Source: Massilia aurea
GTDB taxonomy: Bacteria; Pseudomonadota; Gammaproteobacteria; Burkholderiales; Burkholderiaceae_D
Length of the DNA stretch: 64,000 nt
Direction of reading: 5' to 3'
Assembly (NCBI RefSeq): GCF_014200505.1
Contig: NZ_JACHBX010000001.1
Coordinates: forward strand, 1,736,001-1,800,000
Below, piece by piece: positions 27,938 through 37,122 of this stretch. Position 1 is the stretch's first letter; the number at the start of each line of letters is the position of its first letter. The notes under the pieces were generated by a model. The model ran no database searches. It saw only the letters and a list, made by a program, of their open reading frames with translations, and was not told the DNA's origin. A program made the position numbers and the translations under genes.

Positions 27938-27954
27938 ATTAAGGCCAGATTAAT
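27938..27954 (-). promoter_or_regulatory. PmrA/QseB-like direct-repeat box upstream of the T_hemolysin operon
   Basis: On the minus strand the site reads ATTAAT-CTGGC-CTTAAT, two hexamers spaced by five bases. This matches the HTTAAD-N5-HTTAAD pattern known for PmrA/BasR-type regulators. It ends 47 bases before the GTG of the first gene, in the only intergenic stretch of the operon, whose own regulator belongs to that class. Binding and direction of control are inference. Confidence 0.55.
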
Positions 27955-28003
27955 CGAACAGGGTAGTGCGGAGAGTCAGCGGGACAGTGCCCGTGGCCGG
28001 TGC

Positions 28004-29113
28004 TTAGCGCCAGGTGCTGTCGGCCCCCGCATCGAAGACGAGAAAGCGCGACGGCCCATCCCTGAAATTATTATCCGAGGCGATCACCAGCGAACGGTGG
28101 CCATTGGCCAGCCTGGGTCCCCATGCCATCGCCTCGTAATTGTCGGACCACGCAGCCGGCAGCTGCGCGTTGCCCAGCAACTGGCGTTTGACGGCCGGCC
28201 GCACGCCAGCGGCAATCGGCGCGTCGGGATCGAGCATGGTGGCGCCCTGCAGGTCGACGTCATACAGGCGCACATCGAACGTAAAATCCTGCGCCGTCTG
28301 GCGGCCGGCGCGCTCGATTACCAGCAGGCGGCGCGGCCCGATGGCCAGGATCTCGGCAATGCCGTTTTCGCTGTAACCGCCCGGGCGGCCCGGCGGCAAC
28401 ACCGGCTCGAGCCGGTATGCGTACTGCGCCAGGATGCGGCCCTGCCGGTCCAGCAGACTCAATCGCGTGAGCGCGCCCTCGCCCGGCGCCGACGCCTGGC
28501 CGTCCTGGATCAGCGCACCTTCCATCGCCAGCCACAGGTGGTGGCCATCGGCACTGAAGCTCAAGCCCTCCGGCCCCGCATTGCTGCGCCCACCGGCTTC
28601 TTCATCGGGCTGGATCTGCAGCGCTGGGGGAAATGGCGGCGCGCCCAGGGGCGCGCCATCCATGCCGGTGCGGGCCAACAGCATCGGCGAACGCGCGGCG
28701 CGATCGCCTTCGCCGGCAAACCAGAGACTGCGCTCCAGTGGATCGATGCGCAGCGTCTCCAGGTCGGCCACCTGCCCGGGCTCGCCGCGCCGCGCATACG
28801 GCGCGCCGCCAGCCTGCACCAGCGGCTGCATGCCGGTGATCTGCACGCCCGCGACACGTTGCGTGTCGTAGTCGATGCGGGCGCGATAGAAACGCGTCGG
28901 GCCATGCACGCCCCGATCGTCGCTGATGATGAGCCATTGTCTGGTCACGCTGTCGTAATCGATGCCGGACAAGCCACCGACGCGTGTCTCGCCGACGCGC
29001 ATGTCACCCGCCAGTTGCGCGGTGCCGATCAGGCGCAGGTTGGGAGAATGCGTGCTGCAGGCAACGAGCAGCAGCGCAGCAGATATGGCGAAAAGCCGGC
29101 GAATGAAGGTCAT
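28004..29113 (-). CDS. Phytase-like (esterase-like activity) lipoprotein
   Basis: 369 residues. The N-terminus is a lipoprotein signal (AALLLVACS, lipobox Cys near 19). The rest matches the esterase-like-activity-of-phytase family: GLSGIDYDSVTRQWLIISDDRG, NAGPEGLSFSADG, SENGIAEILAI and NYEAMAWGPRL. The predicted fold is a beta-propeller, and members are proposed to act on phosphoesters. It follows the TonB-dependent receptor at 29198 on the same strand with about 84 bases between, so the two probably form a uptake/processing pair. Confidence 0.87.
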   Translation of the reverse strand: MTFIRRLFAISAALLLVACSTHSPNLRLIGTAQLAGDMRVGETRVGGLSGIDYDSVTRQWLIISDDRGVHGPTRFYRARIDYDTQRVAGVQITGMQPLVQAGGAPYARRGEPGQVADLETLRIDPLERSLWFAGEGDRAARSPMLLARTGMDGAPLGAPPFPPALQIQPDEEAGGRSNAGPEGLSFSADGHHLWLAMEGALIQDGQASAPGEGALTRLSLLDRQGRILAQYAYRLEPVLPPGRPGGYSENGIAEILAIGPRRLLVIERAGRQTAQDFTFDVRLYDVDLQGATMLDPDAPIAAGVRPAVKRQLLGNAQLPAAWSDNYEAMAWGPRLANGHRSLVIASDNNFRDGPSRFLVFDAGADSTWR

Positions 29114-29197
29114 GGCGGTCTGAGAAAATTCCGGCGTATTCGCCGGCAAACGGCCATTATCCCTCAAGCGCCGGCCTTGCCGCCAGCCCGCCCTGCC

Positions 29198-31984
29198 TTA
29201 CATCCTGAAGCGCAGGCTCACGCCATACGTCGTCGGGTTGTAGCGGATATCGCGCGGCTGGTATTGGCCCAGCGCGCTTTCATACTTGGTGCGCGTCAGG
29301 TTGATGGCATCAAATTGCAGCGACAAGTTGTCGTTGATTTCGTAGCCGATGCTCAGGTCGACGAAGGTCGCGGCCTTGACCACGCGGTCCTGACCAAACG
29401 GCGCTTCGGCGATCTGCTCGACATAATCGCCCCGGCGCGTGGCGGCCAGGCGGCCGGTGAAGCCGCTGCCTTCGTACAGCAGCGCAAAGTTGTAGCTCTG
29501 GCGCGAGACGCCGGTGAGCGCCGTCGTCGTGAACTGGTCGCTGTCGAACGCGGTGCGCGACTGGTTGTCGCCATCGATGTACGTGGCATTGAACTGCGCA
29601 CCCAGGCCGCTCCAGGCGCCCGGCAAAAAGTCGGCAAACTTCTGGATGCCGAATTCGGCGCCGCGCAGACGGCCCTTGCCGGAATTTTGCGGGCGCGTCA
29701 CGCGGTACAGCTGGCCGTCGATGGTTTCATCCTGCGTGAAGCTTTGCTGGTAACCCTTGATGTCGCGGTGAAACAGCGCGATCTGCGCGTAACCATTCTT
29801 CTTGAAATAGTACTCCAGCGTGGCATCGAGATTGGTCGACTTGGTCGGCTCCAGCAGCGGGTTGCCCGCGCCGCCGCTGCCCGCCACGTTGACCGTCGGC
29901 GCAATCAAGGACAGCGACGGATTGAGCGCGCCGAACTCGGGCCGTGTGATCGTCTTGCCGACCGACAGGTGCGACTGCAGGTTATCGCGCCAGCCGATCG
30001 TCGCCGTGGCGCTCGGCAGCACATTGGTTTCCGACGTCGACTGGTCGATGTCGGTAATCACGTCGCCAATGCGGCTCTGGCCGCGCAAGTCGCGGTTCAC
30101 GCGCACGACGCGCACGCCGGCTTTGCTCTTGATGCCCACACCGGCGATCTCGTGGTCCCAACGCCCCGCCGCATACAGCGTGACATTTTTTTCCTGCTGG
30201 TCGAACGCGCGCGCCGGGTCTTCGGCAATGCGCCCGCTGGCCAGGCCATAACCGTTGCGCACGGCGTCAGCCTGGTCGATCAGGAAGTCAGCCGACGGCG
30301 CGCTCCAGGCGCCGCCCAGGCGGTCCAGCCCCGGCACCAGGTGCTGGAAGGCCGGGCCGAAGGCGCCGATTGGCGTCGGCCGAGCGCCGGTAAAGTCGGC
30401 ATGGCCTTCGGCGCCGTGGTAGCTGGCCTTGCGCGACGACAGCCGCACGCCGCCCAGTAAAGCACGGAAGGCACCGTCGCCCGGCATCCGGTAGACGGCG
30501 TCGGTACGCCATTGCAGCTGGGTGCCGGCCTGCTCGTTCCAGTTCTGCACCATCCCGCGCAGCACATAGGCATTCGGGTCTTGCAGCACATTGGCGTTGC
30601 CGCCCTTGCTGATGGCATTGAAGCCGCCATGGCCGTCGGCGCCATACGCGTACACATTGGCGCTCACGCCAGGCGCCTGCTGGTCGACGATCAGCGTGTC
30701 GTTGACGAATTTCGAGCGCGTGTAGCCCACCTGCGACTCGACCGACAGCGGGCCCTCGAGGTACTTCAGGCCCAAGTTGAGGTAATGCGTGGCGGTGCGT
30801 TCGTTCTGGCCCCAGGTGCTGGTGGCCGTGTACGGCTCCCAGTCGTTGGCGCCGCCGAACTGCGCGGCCGGCGCGGTCGCCGACAGGATCGGGCAGATGA
30901 CGCCCAGCGACGTCGCGCAGCCATTGGACTGCTGGCCCAGCGTCACGCCGCTCAGGCGCGGGGCCGAACCGACATTCGAAAACACGTAGTTGACGGCGTT
31001 GCGACCCTGGTAGCCCATGCCCAGGTATTGCGCGGTGGCCGTTGTACGCGGATTGATCTTCCACTGGAAGGCGCCGTGCACGCTCTGGCGTTCGCGCGCG
31101 CCTTCGTTGTAGGTGCCGCCGATATGCGGCAACTGGCCCAGCACCTCGCCAGGGGCGAGCGGTGCAAACGGCGCCGATTCGCCCAGGCGCGTGGCGCTGC
31201 CGTCGGGGCGCACCGAGAACACGTTGGATGGACGGTCGTTGTACTGCACCGGATAGGCCCAGTTGTCGCGGTTGACGGCGACGTCGAACAGCGCGCCCAT
31301 CTCGCCGAAATCGGTGTCCCAGCGGTTGCTGACCAAAAAGCCGCCGCCCGGGCTGTGCTTGTCGGCCGTATTGCCGCTGCCGTTGATCTGGTTGACGCGA
31401 TCTTCGACATAGCCGGTGGCCACGAAGCCCTTGGCGTCGAACGGCGCGCGCAGGCGGATATTCACGGCGCCGGCGATGCCGCCTTCGAACTGGTTCGCGG
31501 TGGCGGATTTGTAGACTTCCATGCCGCCGATCGACTGCACCGGCAAATCCTGGTACGCCAGGCGGCGCCCGGCGGCAGTGAAGATCTCGTTGCCGTCGAG
31601 GGTCGTGGCGACGTCGGGCAAGCCGCGGATGGTGACGTTGCTGGTCTCGCCGCGATCGCGCCCGACCTGCACGCCCGCCACGCGCTGCAGCGCATCGCCC
31701 GCATGGCGGTCGGGGAACTTGCCGATATCGTCGGCGTTGATCGCATCGACCACCTGCGCCGCATCGCGCTTGATGTCCTCGGCCGAGCGCAGGCTCTGGC
31801 GCAGGCCCGTGACCTTGATGACGGTGGGCGCGACCGGTGCTGCCTGGGTTGCATCAGCAGGTGCTTCCGGCGCCTGGGGTGCCGGGGCCGGCGAGTCGGT
31901 GACGGCCTGCGCGAACGCTGGTGCGCCATACGAGGACAACAGCATGATGGCGGCACATACCGGCGTGAGGTTCAAACGGCGCAT
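29198..31984 (-). CDS. TonB-dependent receptor
   Basis: 928 residues from ATG 31984, which has AGGAG six bases upstream; in-frame ATGs further upstream lack one. A signal peptide ends near APAFAQA. A plug domain follows (INADDIGKFPDRHAGDALQRVAGV ... TIRGL within residues 60-130) and then a long barrel finishing in an aromatic-ended strand (GVSLRFRM). The plug pattern fits the Xanthomonas/Caulobacter-type large receptors that import carbohydrates or other organic ligands. The phytase-like lipoprotein downstream suggests a phosphorylated ligand. A palindrome at 32090-32101 lies upstream. Confidence 0.93.
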   Translation of the reverse strand: MRRLNLTPVCAAIMLLSSYGAPAFAQAVTDSPAPAPQAPEAPADATQAAPVAPTVIKVTGLRQSLRSAEDIKRDAAQVVDAINADDIGKFPDRHAGDALQRVAGVQVGRDRGETSNVTIRGLPDVATTLDGNEIFTAAGRRLAYQDLPVQSIGGMEVYKSATANQFEGGIAGAVNIRLRAPFDAKGFVATGYVEDRVNQINGSGNTADKHSPGGGFLVSNRWDTDFGEMGALFDVAVNRDNWAYPVQYNDRPSNVFSVRPDGSATRLGESAPFAPLAPGEVLGQLPHIGGTYNEGARERQSVHGAFQWKINPRTTATAQYLGMGYQGRNAVNYVFSNVGSAPRLSGVTLGQQSNGCATSLGVICPILSATAPAAQFGGANDWEPYTATSTWGQNERTATHYLNLGLKYLEGPLSVESQVGYTRSKFVNDTLIVDQQAPGVSANVYAYGADGHGGFNAISKGGNANVLQDPNAYVLRGMVQNWNEQAGTQLQWRTDAVYRMPGDGAFRALLGGVRLSSRKASYHGAEGHADFTGARPTPIGAFGPAFQHLVPGLDRLGGAWSAPSADFLIDQADAVRNGYGLASGRIAEDPARAFDQQEKNVTLYAAGRWDHEIAGVGIKSKAGVRVVRVNRDLRGQSRIGDVITDIDQSTSETNVLPSATATIGWRDNLQSHLSVGKTITRPEFGALNPSLSLIAPTVNVAGSGGAGNPLLEPTKSTNLDATLEYYFKKNGYAQIALFHRDIKGYQQSFTQDETIDGQLYRVTRPQNSGKGRLRGAEFGIQKFADFLPGAWSGLGAQFNATYIDGDNQSRTAFDSDQFTTTALTGVSRQSYNFALLYEGSGFTGRLAATRRGDYVEQIAEAPFGQDRVVKAATFVDLSIGYEINDNLSLQFDAINLTRTKYESALGQYQPRDIRYNPTTYGVSLRFRM

Positions 31985-32089
31985 TCGTTCTCCTGGAGTC
32001 TGCATGGATCGGGCGTGCCGCGAACGGCGGCGCCTGAAATGTGTCTTCATAACGCAGCATGATGCAATCCAGTTGACATAAATACACCA

Positions 32090-32101
32090 GAAAAATTTTT
32101 C
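32090..32101. promoter_or_regulatory. AT-rich perfect palindrome in the divergent region before the TonB receptor
   Basis: GAAAAATTTTTC is a perfect 12-base palindrome about 105 bases upstream of the receptor ATG and 75 bases upstream of the rightward gene at 32176. It lies in a stretch far more AT-rich than the genome. It could be an operator or a bent promoter element. No regulator is assigned. Confidence 0.3.
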
Positions 32102-32175
32102 CTCGGATTGACTCGTCGGTGAAATGTGGGAATGTGCGAATAATTAACGCACGGCGCTGACTATACTTGGTGAAT

Positions 32176-32901
32176 ATGTACTCACGTCCGCCATCGTTGT
32201 CATCTTCCGAGAATCGCGTCCTGGGCATCGGCGTCGCCATGTTGCTGCACGCCGCCTTTCTGGCCGCATGGCAGGCAAGCCGCCAACGAGCGCCTGACGA
32301 AGAGCGACAGGCGGTCTTCACACAGTGGATCCAGGTGCCTGACAGCAGGCCGCAGCCAGCCACACGCGATGTCCGCGTTTCCGCGGAACGCAGGCGCGCA
32401 GCGGTCGTTGCACCAGCCGCCCGCCTTGGCGAGGCGATAGCTTCGGGCATCCAACGGCCCACCGCCGAGCCAAACGTTGCTCTGCCAGCCGGTGGTCCTG
32501 ACGTGACGCCTGTTGAAGGGAGCGCGCGACTGAGCGTCGAGCAAGCCCTACGCGAAGCAGGTGCCATCGAGCGCACGCTGCGCAAGAGCAGCAAGGCGTA
32601 TATCGTCGCGCCACCGGACAGCCCGCAGATCCGCATGGCGCGCGGGTTTGCAGAAGCGGCGGCAGTCGCGCCGGGCCGCTGGTACGAAGCGCCCAAGATC
32701 GTTGAACTCGTCAATGACGGCGGCGACGGCGCACGACGCACGCGCGTTGTCACGGCTGGCGGTATCTATTGCATCACCGAGCGCTCCCCGGCGACGAGCA
32801 TCGACATGATCGAAAAATTCGGCAAGCAGAGAATCACGAACTGCGGGCATGAACACGAGCAGCCTGTCAATGCCCAGGAATGGCGTACTGCGCGCGATTG
32901 A
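32176..32901 (+). CDS. Membrane-anchored hypothetical protein with TonB-like N-terminal helix
   Basis: 241 residues. A short polar N-terminus is followed by one helix (VLGIGVAMLLHAAFLAAW) with a His in the position seen in TonB/TolA anchors. Next comes a Pro/Ala/Arg-rich linker (about 50-120) and a C-terminal domain with GRWYEAPKIVELVNDGG and a Cys pair (IYCITE, ITNCGHE). No TonB C-terminal domain is seen. A TATACT box lies at 32162-32167, so the transcript may be nearly leaderless; no ribosome-binding site is visible. I recognise no family. Confidence 0.65.
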   Translation: MYSRPPSLSSSENRVLGIGVAMLLHAAFLAAWQASRQRAPDEERQAVFTQWIQVPDSRPQPATRDVRVSAERRRAAVVAPAARLGEAIASGIQRPTAEPNVALPAGGPDVTPVEGSARLSVEQALREAGAIERTLRKSSKAYIVAPPDSPQIRMARGFAEAAAVAPGRWYEAPKIVELVNDGGDGARRTRVVTAGGIYCITERSPATSIDMIEKFGKQRITNCGHEHEQPVNAQEWRTARD

Positions 32902-32919
32902 CGCTGACCGGGCCGCCGG

Positions 32920-33243
32920 TCAAGCCGACGTCTTGATGTCCTCGAGCGACTTGCCGGCGGCAAGCCATGCCTTGACCCAGGCCGGTTGACGGCCGCGACC
33001 GCTCCATTGCTGGGCAGGATCGTCGGGGTTGGTGTAGCTGACGGCGGCGGCGCCTGACTTTCCTGATCCCGGCGCTTTGATCGCCAGTACCTGTTTCTCG
33101 GTCAGGCCGGCATTGCGGGCGATGTGGAGGATCTGTTCGCGCGCCTTGCTGATATTGAGGAAATGGTGGGTTTTGAGCGCATCGTTGACCTGTTCTTCAA
33201 GTGCGCGAAGTTTGGCCAGCGAATATTTGGAGAGGTCTTGCAT
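32920..33243 (-). CDS. H-NS family nucleoid protein (short betaproteobacterial form)
   Basis: 107 residues. The N-terminal half (1-60) is a coiled coil for oligomerisation, and the C-terminal domain has the DNA-binding core NPDDPAQQWSGRGRQPAWV. The W-x-GRGRxPxW pattern is diagnostic for H-NS/BpH3-type silencers. The ATG at 33243 was chosen because the coiled coil starts directly after it; a longer upstream frame is not H-NS-like. It may silence AT-rich accessory promoters such as those nearby. Confidence 0.93.
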   Translation of the reverse strand: MQDLSKYSLAKLRALEEQVNDALKTHHFLNISKAREQILHIARNAGLTEKQVLAIKAPGSGKSGAAAVSYTNPDDPAQQWSGRGRQPAWVKAWLAAGKSLEDIKTSA

Positions 33244-33332
33244 GGTTGCAGGTTGCTTTAAGGTGAGTGAAAACAGCACCCTACCATGCCGGGCCACCTG
33301 TTGGCGAACCGATCGGATGCTGCTCATCGTTC

Positions 33333-34655
33333 CTACTGCAGGCGAACCGCCACGTCGAACAGCCACGTCCGGCGAATTTCCACCACATCGTACTGGCGCG
33401 CCAGCGCCGGCGGGAACGGTCCATAGGGCGCGTGACTGGCAATGATCTGGCGGATTGCCTCGTCCACCGCAGGCACGCCACTCGACGTCACGAACGTCAC
33501 CCGCTCCACCGAACCGTCGCTGCGCACTGCCACGGTCACGAGCGGCTGCCGGTGCGGCTGCCTGACAATATCGCGCACGGCGCTCAGGCTCATGTTCAGC
33601 TCGATCTTGCGGCCCATGGCTTCCGCGTACGCCACGAGGTCGGCATTGGCGTCGGCGCGGCCAAGCAGCCAGCCACGACGCTGCCCCCCGGCGGCGTCAC
33701 GCTGCGCGGCTTCCTGGTTCAATTGCCGGCCAATCGCGCGCAGACGCTCTTCACGTTGCGCTTCCTGCGCGGTTTGCACCGGCGCCGCCGGCGTTTGCGA
33801 CAACTGCGCGAGGCGCCCTGCTTCCTGCCTGGCCGCGTCCTGGCGTGCTGCTTCCTGCTGCGCCATTCTCGCCTGTTCCTGGCGGGCCGCTTCAGCACGG
33901 GCGGCGTCAAGACGGGCCTGTTCCTGACGGGCCGCTTCCCGTTTGGCCTGTTCCTGACGGGCGATTTCTGCGCGGGCAGCCTCACGCTGGGCCGCCGCAT
34001 CGCGATTGGCTTCCTCGAGACGCTGTGCATCGGCACGTTCGGCGTCGCGTTGTGCCGCGGCGGCACTGGCCAGCGCGTCCCGCTCGGCTTGCTCGCTTGC
34101 CTTTGCTTGTGCCTGCGCTTGTGCCGCCAGCCCGGCAGTTCGCTGCTGTTCAGCCGCGACGGCTGCCGCTGCGCGCGCGGCTTCGCGCTGAACAACCTGC
34201 TGGCGCACGCGTTCTTCCTCGATCGCTGTCTCCCGCTTGTCGTCATCGAGCGCGATGATGCGCGCCCCGGCCGCGTCATCGTTCTGTGGCGTCGGCGCTG
34301 GCGCTGGCTGGACCCTGGCCACCGGCGACTGCGGCACGGAGGGTGCAGGCGCGGTAGCTGCTGGCACGGCCGGCGGCGTCGGCTGGCTCGCGACGACCGG
34401 CGCTTCTGCCTTCAGCTCGGGTGCGGGCGGCTGCGCTGGTGCTGCGGCCGGTGCTGCGGCTGGCGCCGGCGCCAGCCTGACATTCAATTCAGTCGCCGCC
34501 AGGCGCCGCTCTTCCCACGGCATGCGCAATCCCGGGAGCCCGAACACATCACCCTCGAGCGGAATGCTCAGCAGCAGCGCGTGGATCAGCAGGGATAGCA
34601 GCAGTGCCAGGCGCATTCGCCAGGAAAAAGCAGGCGTGTCGGAAGGGGTTCTCAC
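33333..34655 (-). CDS. TolA/TonB-like energy transducer with long Ala/Gln/Arg/Glu coiled coil
   Basis: 440 residues from GTG 34655; ATG 34616 is an alternative start 13 codons later. The N-terminal helix LALLLSLLIHALLLSI carries the SxxxH motif of TonB/TolA anchors. A Pro/Ala-rich stretch (about 60-130) leads to a long coiled coil of RQEQA/REAAR-type repeats (about 140-330). The C-terminal 100 residues match the TonB C-terminal fold (VTVAVRSDGSVERVTFVTSSG). It probably couples proton motive force to an outer-membrane receptor, or spans the periplasm like TolA. It is divergent from eutB. Confidence 0.83.
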   Translation of the reverse strand: MRTPSDTPAFSWRMRLALLLSLLIHALLLSIPLEGDVFGLPGLRMPWEERRLAATELNVRLAPAPAAAPAAAPAQPPAPELKAEAPVVASQPTPPAVPAATAPAPSVPQSPVARVQPAPAPTPQNDDAAGARIIALDDDKRETAIEEERVRQQVVQREAARAAAAVAAEQQRTAGLAAQAQAQAKASEQAERDALASAAAAQRDAERADAQRLEEANRDAAAQREAARAEIARQEQAKREAARQEQARLDAARAEAARQEQARMAQQEAARQDAARQEAGRLAQLSQTPAAPVQTAQEAQREERLRAIGRQLNQEAAQRDAAGGQRRGWLLGRADANADLVAYAEAMGRKIELNMSLSAVRDIVRQPHRQPLVTVAVRSDGSVERVTFVTSSGVPAVDEAIRQIIASHAPYGPFPPALARQYDVVEIRRTWLFDVAVRLQ

Positions 34656-34850
34656 ATTGTCGGATCGGTCGGGGTCGGCGTGATGGAGGCAAGTTGCCAA
34701 TGGTGCAAGATCAGCGGCGATGCTATCACACCGCTGACGCCGTCGCCACGCGCCCTGAATACGCACGACCTGTGGCACTATCGCTGCTAACGATACCGCC
34801 GTGCGGCGCAATCGCCCCCTATTGCCCCATCCAAGCGAAGGACCGCCATC

Positions 34851-36242
34851 ATGCCCCGGATCTCCCACATCGTCGGCACCAGAACGTATTGGTTTGCCGA
34901 TCTGCGCGACCTGCTGGCCAAGGCCACGCCCGCGCGTTCGGGCGACCATCTCGCCGGTATCGCCGCAGGCAGCGCCGAAGAGCGCGTCGCCGCGCAAATG
35001 GCGCTGGCCGACCTGCCCTTGCGCACCTTCCTGAACGACGCCGTCGTACCGTACGAAACCGATGAAGTCACACGCCTGATCATCGACAGCCACGACGCCG
35101 CAGCATTCGCGCCGATCCGCCACCTGACCGTGGGGAGTTTCCGGGAGTGGCTGCTGGGTGACGCGGTCGACGGCGCCATGCTCACGCGCGTCGCCCCTGG
35201 CATCACGCCCGAGATGGCGGCGGCGGTATCGAAGATCATGCGCATCCAGGATCTGGTGCTGGTGGCGCGCAAGTGCCGCGTCGTCACGCGCTTTCGCAAC
35301 ACGATCGGCCTTGCCGGCACGCTGTCGACGCGCCTGCAGCCGAACCACCCACTCGACGACGTGTCAGGCATCGCGGCCAGCCTGTTCGACGGCTTGATGC
35401 ATGGCAGCGGCGACGCGGTCATCGGCATCAATCCAGCCACCGACAATGTCGCGCAGGTGGTCAAGCTCGTCACGATGCTGGACGATGTCATCAGCCGCTA
35501 CGACATCCCCACCCAGTCATGCGTGCTGACGCACGTGACCAATACGATCAAGGCGATCGGGCGCGGCGCGCCGGTCGACCTGGTATTCCAGTCGATCGCT
35601 GGTACGCAAGCGGCCAACGCCAGCTTCGGCATCGACCTGGCGCTGCTCGGCGAAGCCCGCGCCGCTGCCCTGTCGCTGGGCCGCGGCACGGTCGGCAACA
35701 ACGTCATGTATTTCGAGACCGGCCAGGGCAGCGCGCTGTCGGCCAATGCCAACCACGGCGTCGACCAGCAAACCTGCGAGGCCCGCGCGTATGCGGTGGC
35801 GCGTGCGTTCGACCCGCTGCTCGTCAACACCGTGGTGGGCTTCATGGGGCCGGAATACCTGTACGACGGCAAGCAGATCATCCGCGCCGGCCTGGAAGAC
35901 CACTTCTGCGCCAAGCTCCTTGGCCTGCCGATGGGGTGCGACGTCTGCTATACCAACCACGCCGAAGCCGACCAGGACGACATGGACGTGCTGTTGACGA
36001 TGCTGGGCACGGCCGGCTGCACCTTCGTGATGGGCATTCCGGGCGGGGATGACATCATGCTCAATTATCAGACGACGTCGTTCCACGATGCGCTGTATGC
36101 GCGCCGCGCGCTCGGCCTGCAACCGGCGCCAGAGTTCGATGCGTGGCTGCGCGCAATGGGCATCTTCAAGGGCGCGGGTCAAGCCGAGCTGGGGCGGACC
36201 GTGCCACCGGCATTCCAGCGCGCGCTGCTGCAGTCATCCTGA
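34851..36242 (+). CDS. eutB: Ethanolamine ammonia-lyase large subunit
   Basis: 463 residues, the normal EutB length. It has [35 protein letters not shown] barrel strands (around 140-170), [22 protein letters not shown], and the C-terminal [19 protein letters not shown]. With EutC it forms the adenosylcobalamin-dependent enzyme that splits ethanolamine into acetaldehyde and ammonia. GAAGGA lies about eight bases before the ATG. eutC follows after ten bases. No eutA reactivase, transporter or microcompartment gene is in the window. Confidence 0.96.
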   Translation: MPRISHIVGTRTYWFADLRDLLAKATPARSGDHLAGIAAGSAEERVAAQMALADLPLRTFLNDAVVPYETDEVTRLIIDSHDAAAFAPIRHLTVGSFREWLLGDAVDGAMLTRVAPGITPEMAAAVSKIMRIQDLVLVARKCRVVTRFRNTIGLAGTLSTRLQPNHPLDDVSGIAASLFDGLMHGSGDAVIGINPATDNVAQVVKLVTMLDDVISRYDIPTQSCVLTHVTNTIKAIGRGAPVDLVFQSIAGTQAANASFGIDLALLGEARAAALSLGRGTVGNNVMYFETGQGSALSANANHGVDQQTCEARAYAVARAFDPLLVNTVVGFMGPEYLYDGKQIIRAGLEDHFCAKLLGLPMGCDVCYTNHAEADQDDMDVLLTMLGTAGCTFVMGIPGGDDIMLNYQTTSFHDALYARRALGLQPAPEFDAWLRAMGIFKGAGQAELGRTVPPAFQRALLQSS

Positions 36243-36252
36243 GGTTGCTTTT

Positions 36253-37068
36253 ATGTCCGATTCGACCGACGACTTTGATGCCGTCCCCGCACCCTGGCAA
36301 GCCTTGCGCCAGTTCACCGACGCGCGCATTGCACTGGGCGCCGCAGGCATCAGCCAGCCGACAGGCGCACAGCTCGATTTTCAGCTCGCGCATGCGCGGG
36401 CGCGTGACGCCGTGCATCTACCGCTCGATACTGGTGCGCTGAGTTCAGCATTGCAGGCGGCGTGGCCGCACTCTGGCCCGCCCCTCCTGCTGCACAGCGC
36501 GGCGGCTAATCGCAACGTCTATCTGCAGCGGCCGGATCTGGGGCGGCGGCTCGATGCGCCATCACGCGCGCTTCTGACCGATCGTGACGATGGCACCCCC
36601 CGCTGCGATCTGACCATCGTCGTGGCGGATGGTCTGTCGTCACACGCAATCGCGCAGAATGCCGCGCCCTTCCTGGCAGCGCTGCATCTGCAGCTTGCTG
36701 CCGAAGCGTGGACGCTGGCGCCGTTGGCGATCGTCCAGCAAGGCCGCGTCGCCGTGGGCGATGAAGTCGGTGAATTGCTGGGGGCGAAGATCGTCGTCGT
36801 GCTGACTGGCGAACGGCCGGGCCTGAGTGCACCGGACAGCATGGGCATCTACATGACGTGGGGGCCACGCGTCGGCCTGACGGACGAGCGCCGTAACTGC
36901 ATCTCGAACGTCAGGCCTGCGGGGCTGGGTTATGCCCAGGCGGCCGCCAGACTGCAGTATCTGCTCGGACAGGCGCGGCAACGGCAATTGAGTGGTGTCG
37001 CGCTGAAAGACGAGACGACGCAGGATGACGTGCTGCCGGGCAGCGGCAGGCCGGCGTTCCTGCTGTGA
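36253..37068 (+). CDS. eutC: Ethanolamine ammonia-lyase small subunit
   Basis: 271 residues. Characteristic EutC blocks are [41 protein letters not shown], and [20 protein letters not shown], which form the cobalamin-side half of the lyase. The ATG at 36253 was preferred over a long upstream extension because it matches the usual N-terminus. It follows eutB after ten bases and is certainly cotranscribed with it. A short GC hairpin lies just after the gene. Confidence 0.95.
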   Translation: MSDSTDDFDAVPAPWQALRQFTDARIALGAAGISQPTGAQLDFQLAHARARDAVHLPLDTGALSSALQAAWPHSGPPLLLHSAAANRNVYLQRPDLGRRLDAPSRALLTDRDDGTPRCDLTIVVADGLSSHAIAQNAAPFLAALHLQLAAEAWTLAPLAIVQQGRVAVGDEVGELLGAKIVVVLTGERPGLSAPDSMGIYMTWGPRVGLTDERRNCISNVRPAGLGYAQAAARLQYLLGQARQRQLSGVALKDETTQDDVLPGSGRPAFLL

Positions 37069-37082
37069 TTTTTCGAAAGCCG

Positions 37083-37102
37083 GCCTGGCTGCGAAACCAG
37101 GC
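37083..37102. terminator. GC hairpin between convergent eutC and NHL genes
   Basis: GCCTGG and CCAGGC form a six-pair stem with an eight-base loop between two convergent genes. No U tract follows on either strand, so it is at best a weak or Rho-assisted terminator. Confidence 0.35.
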
Positions 37103-37122
37103 GTCGCCTACCTGTGAGCGCT

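Noticed and set aside
27767..30460. An 897-codon open frame on the plus strand.
   Set aside because: It lies antisense to the T_hemolysin, phytase-like and TonB receptor genes, has Arg/Gln/His-rich low-complexity composition and no domain. It is a GC-rich antisense shadow.
34656..35348. A long upstream extension of the TolA/TonB-like protein.
   Set aside because: It overlaps eutB antisense and has no signal or domain; the membrane anchor starts after 34655.
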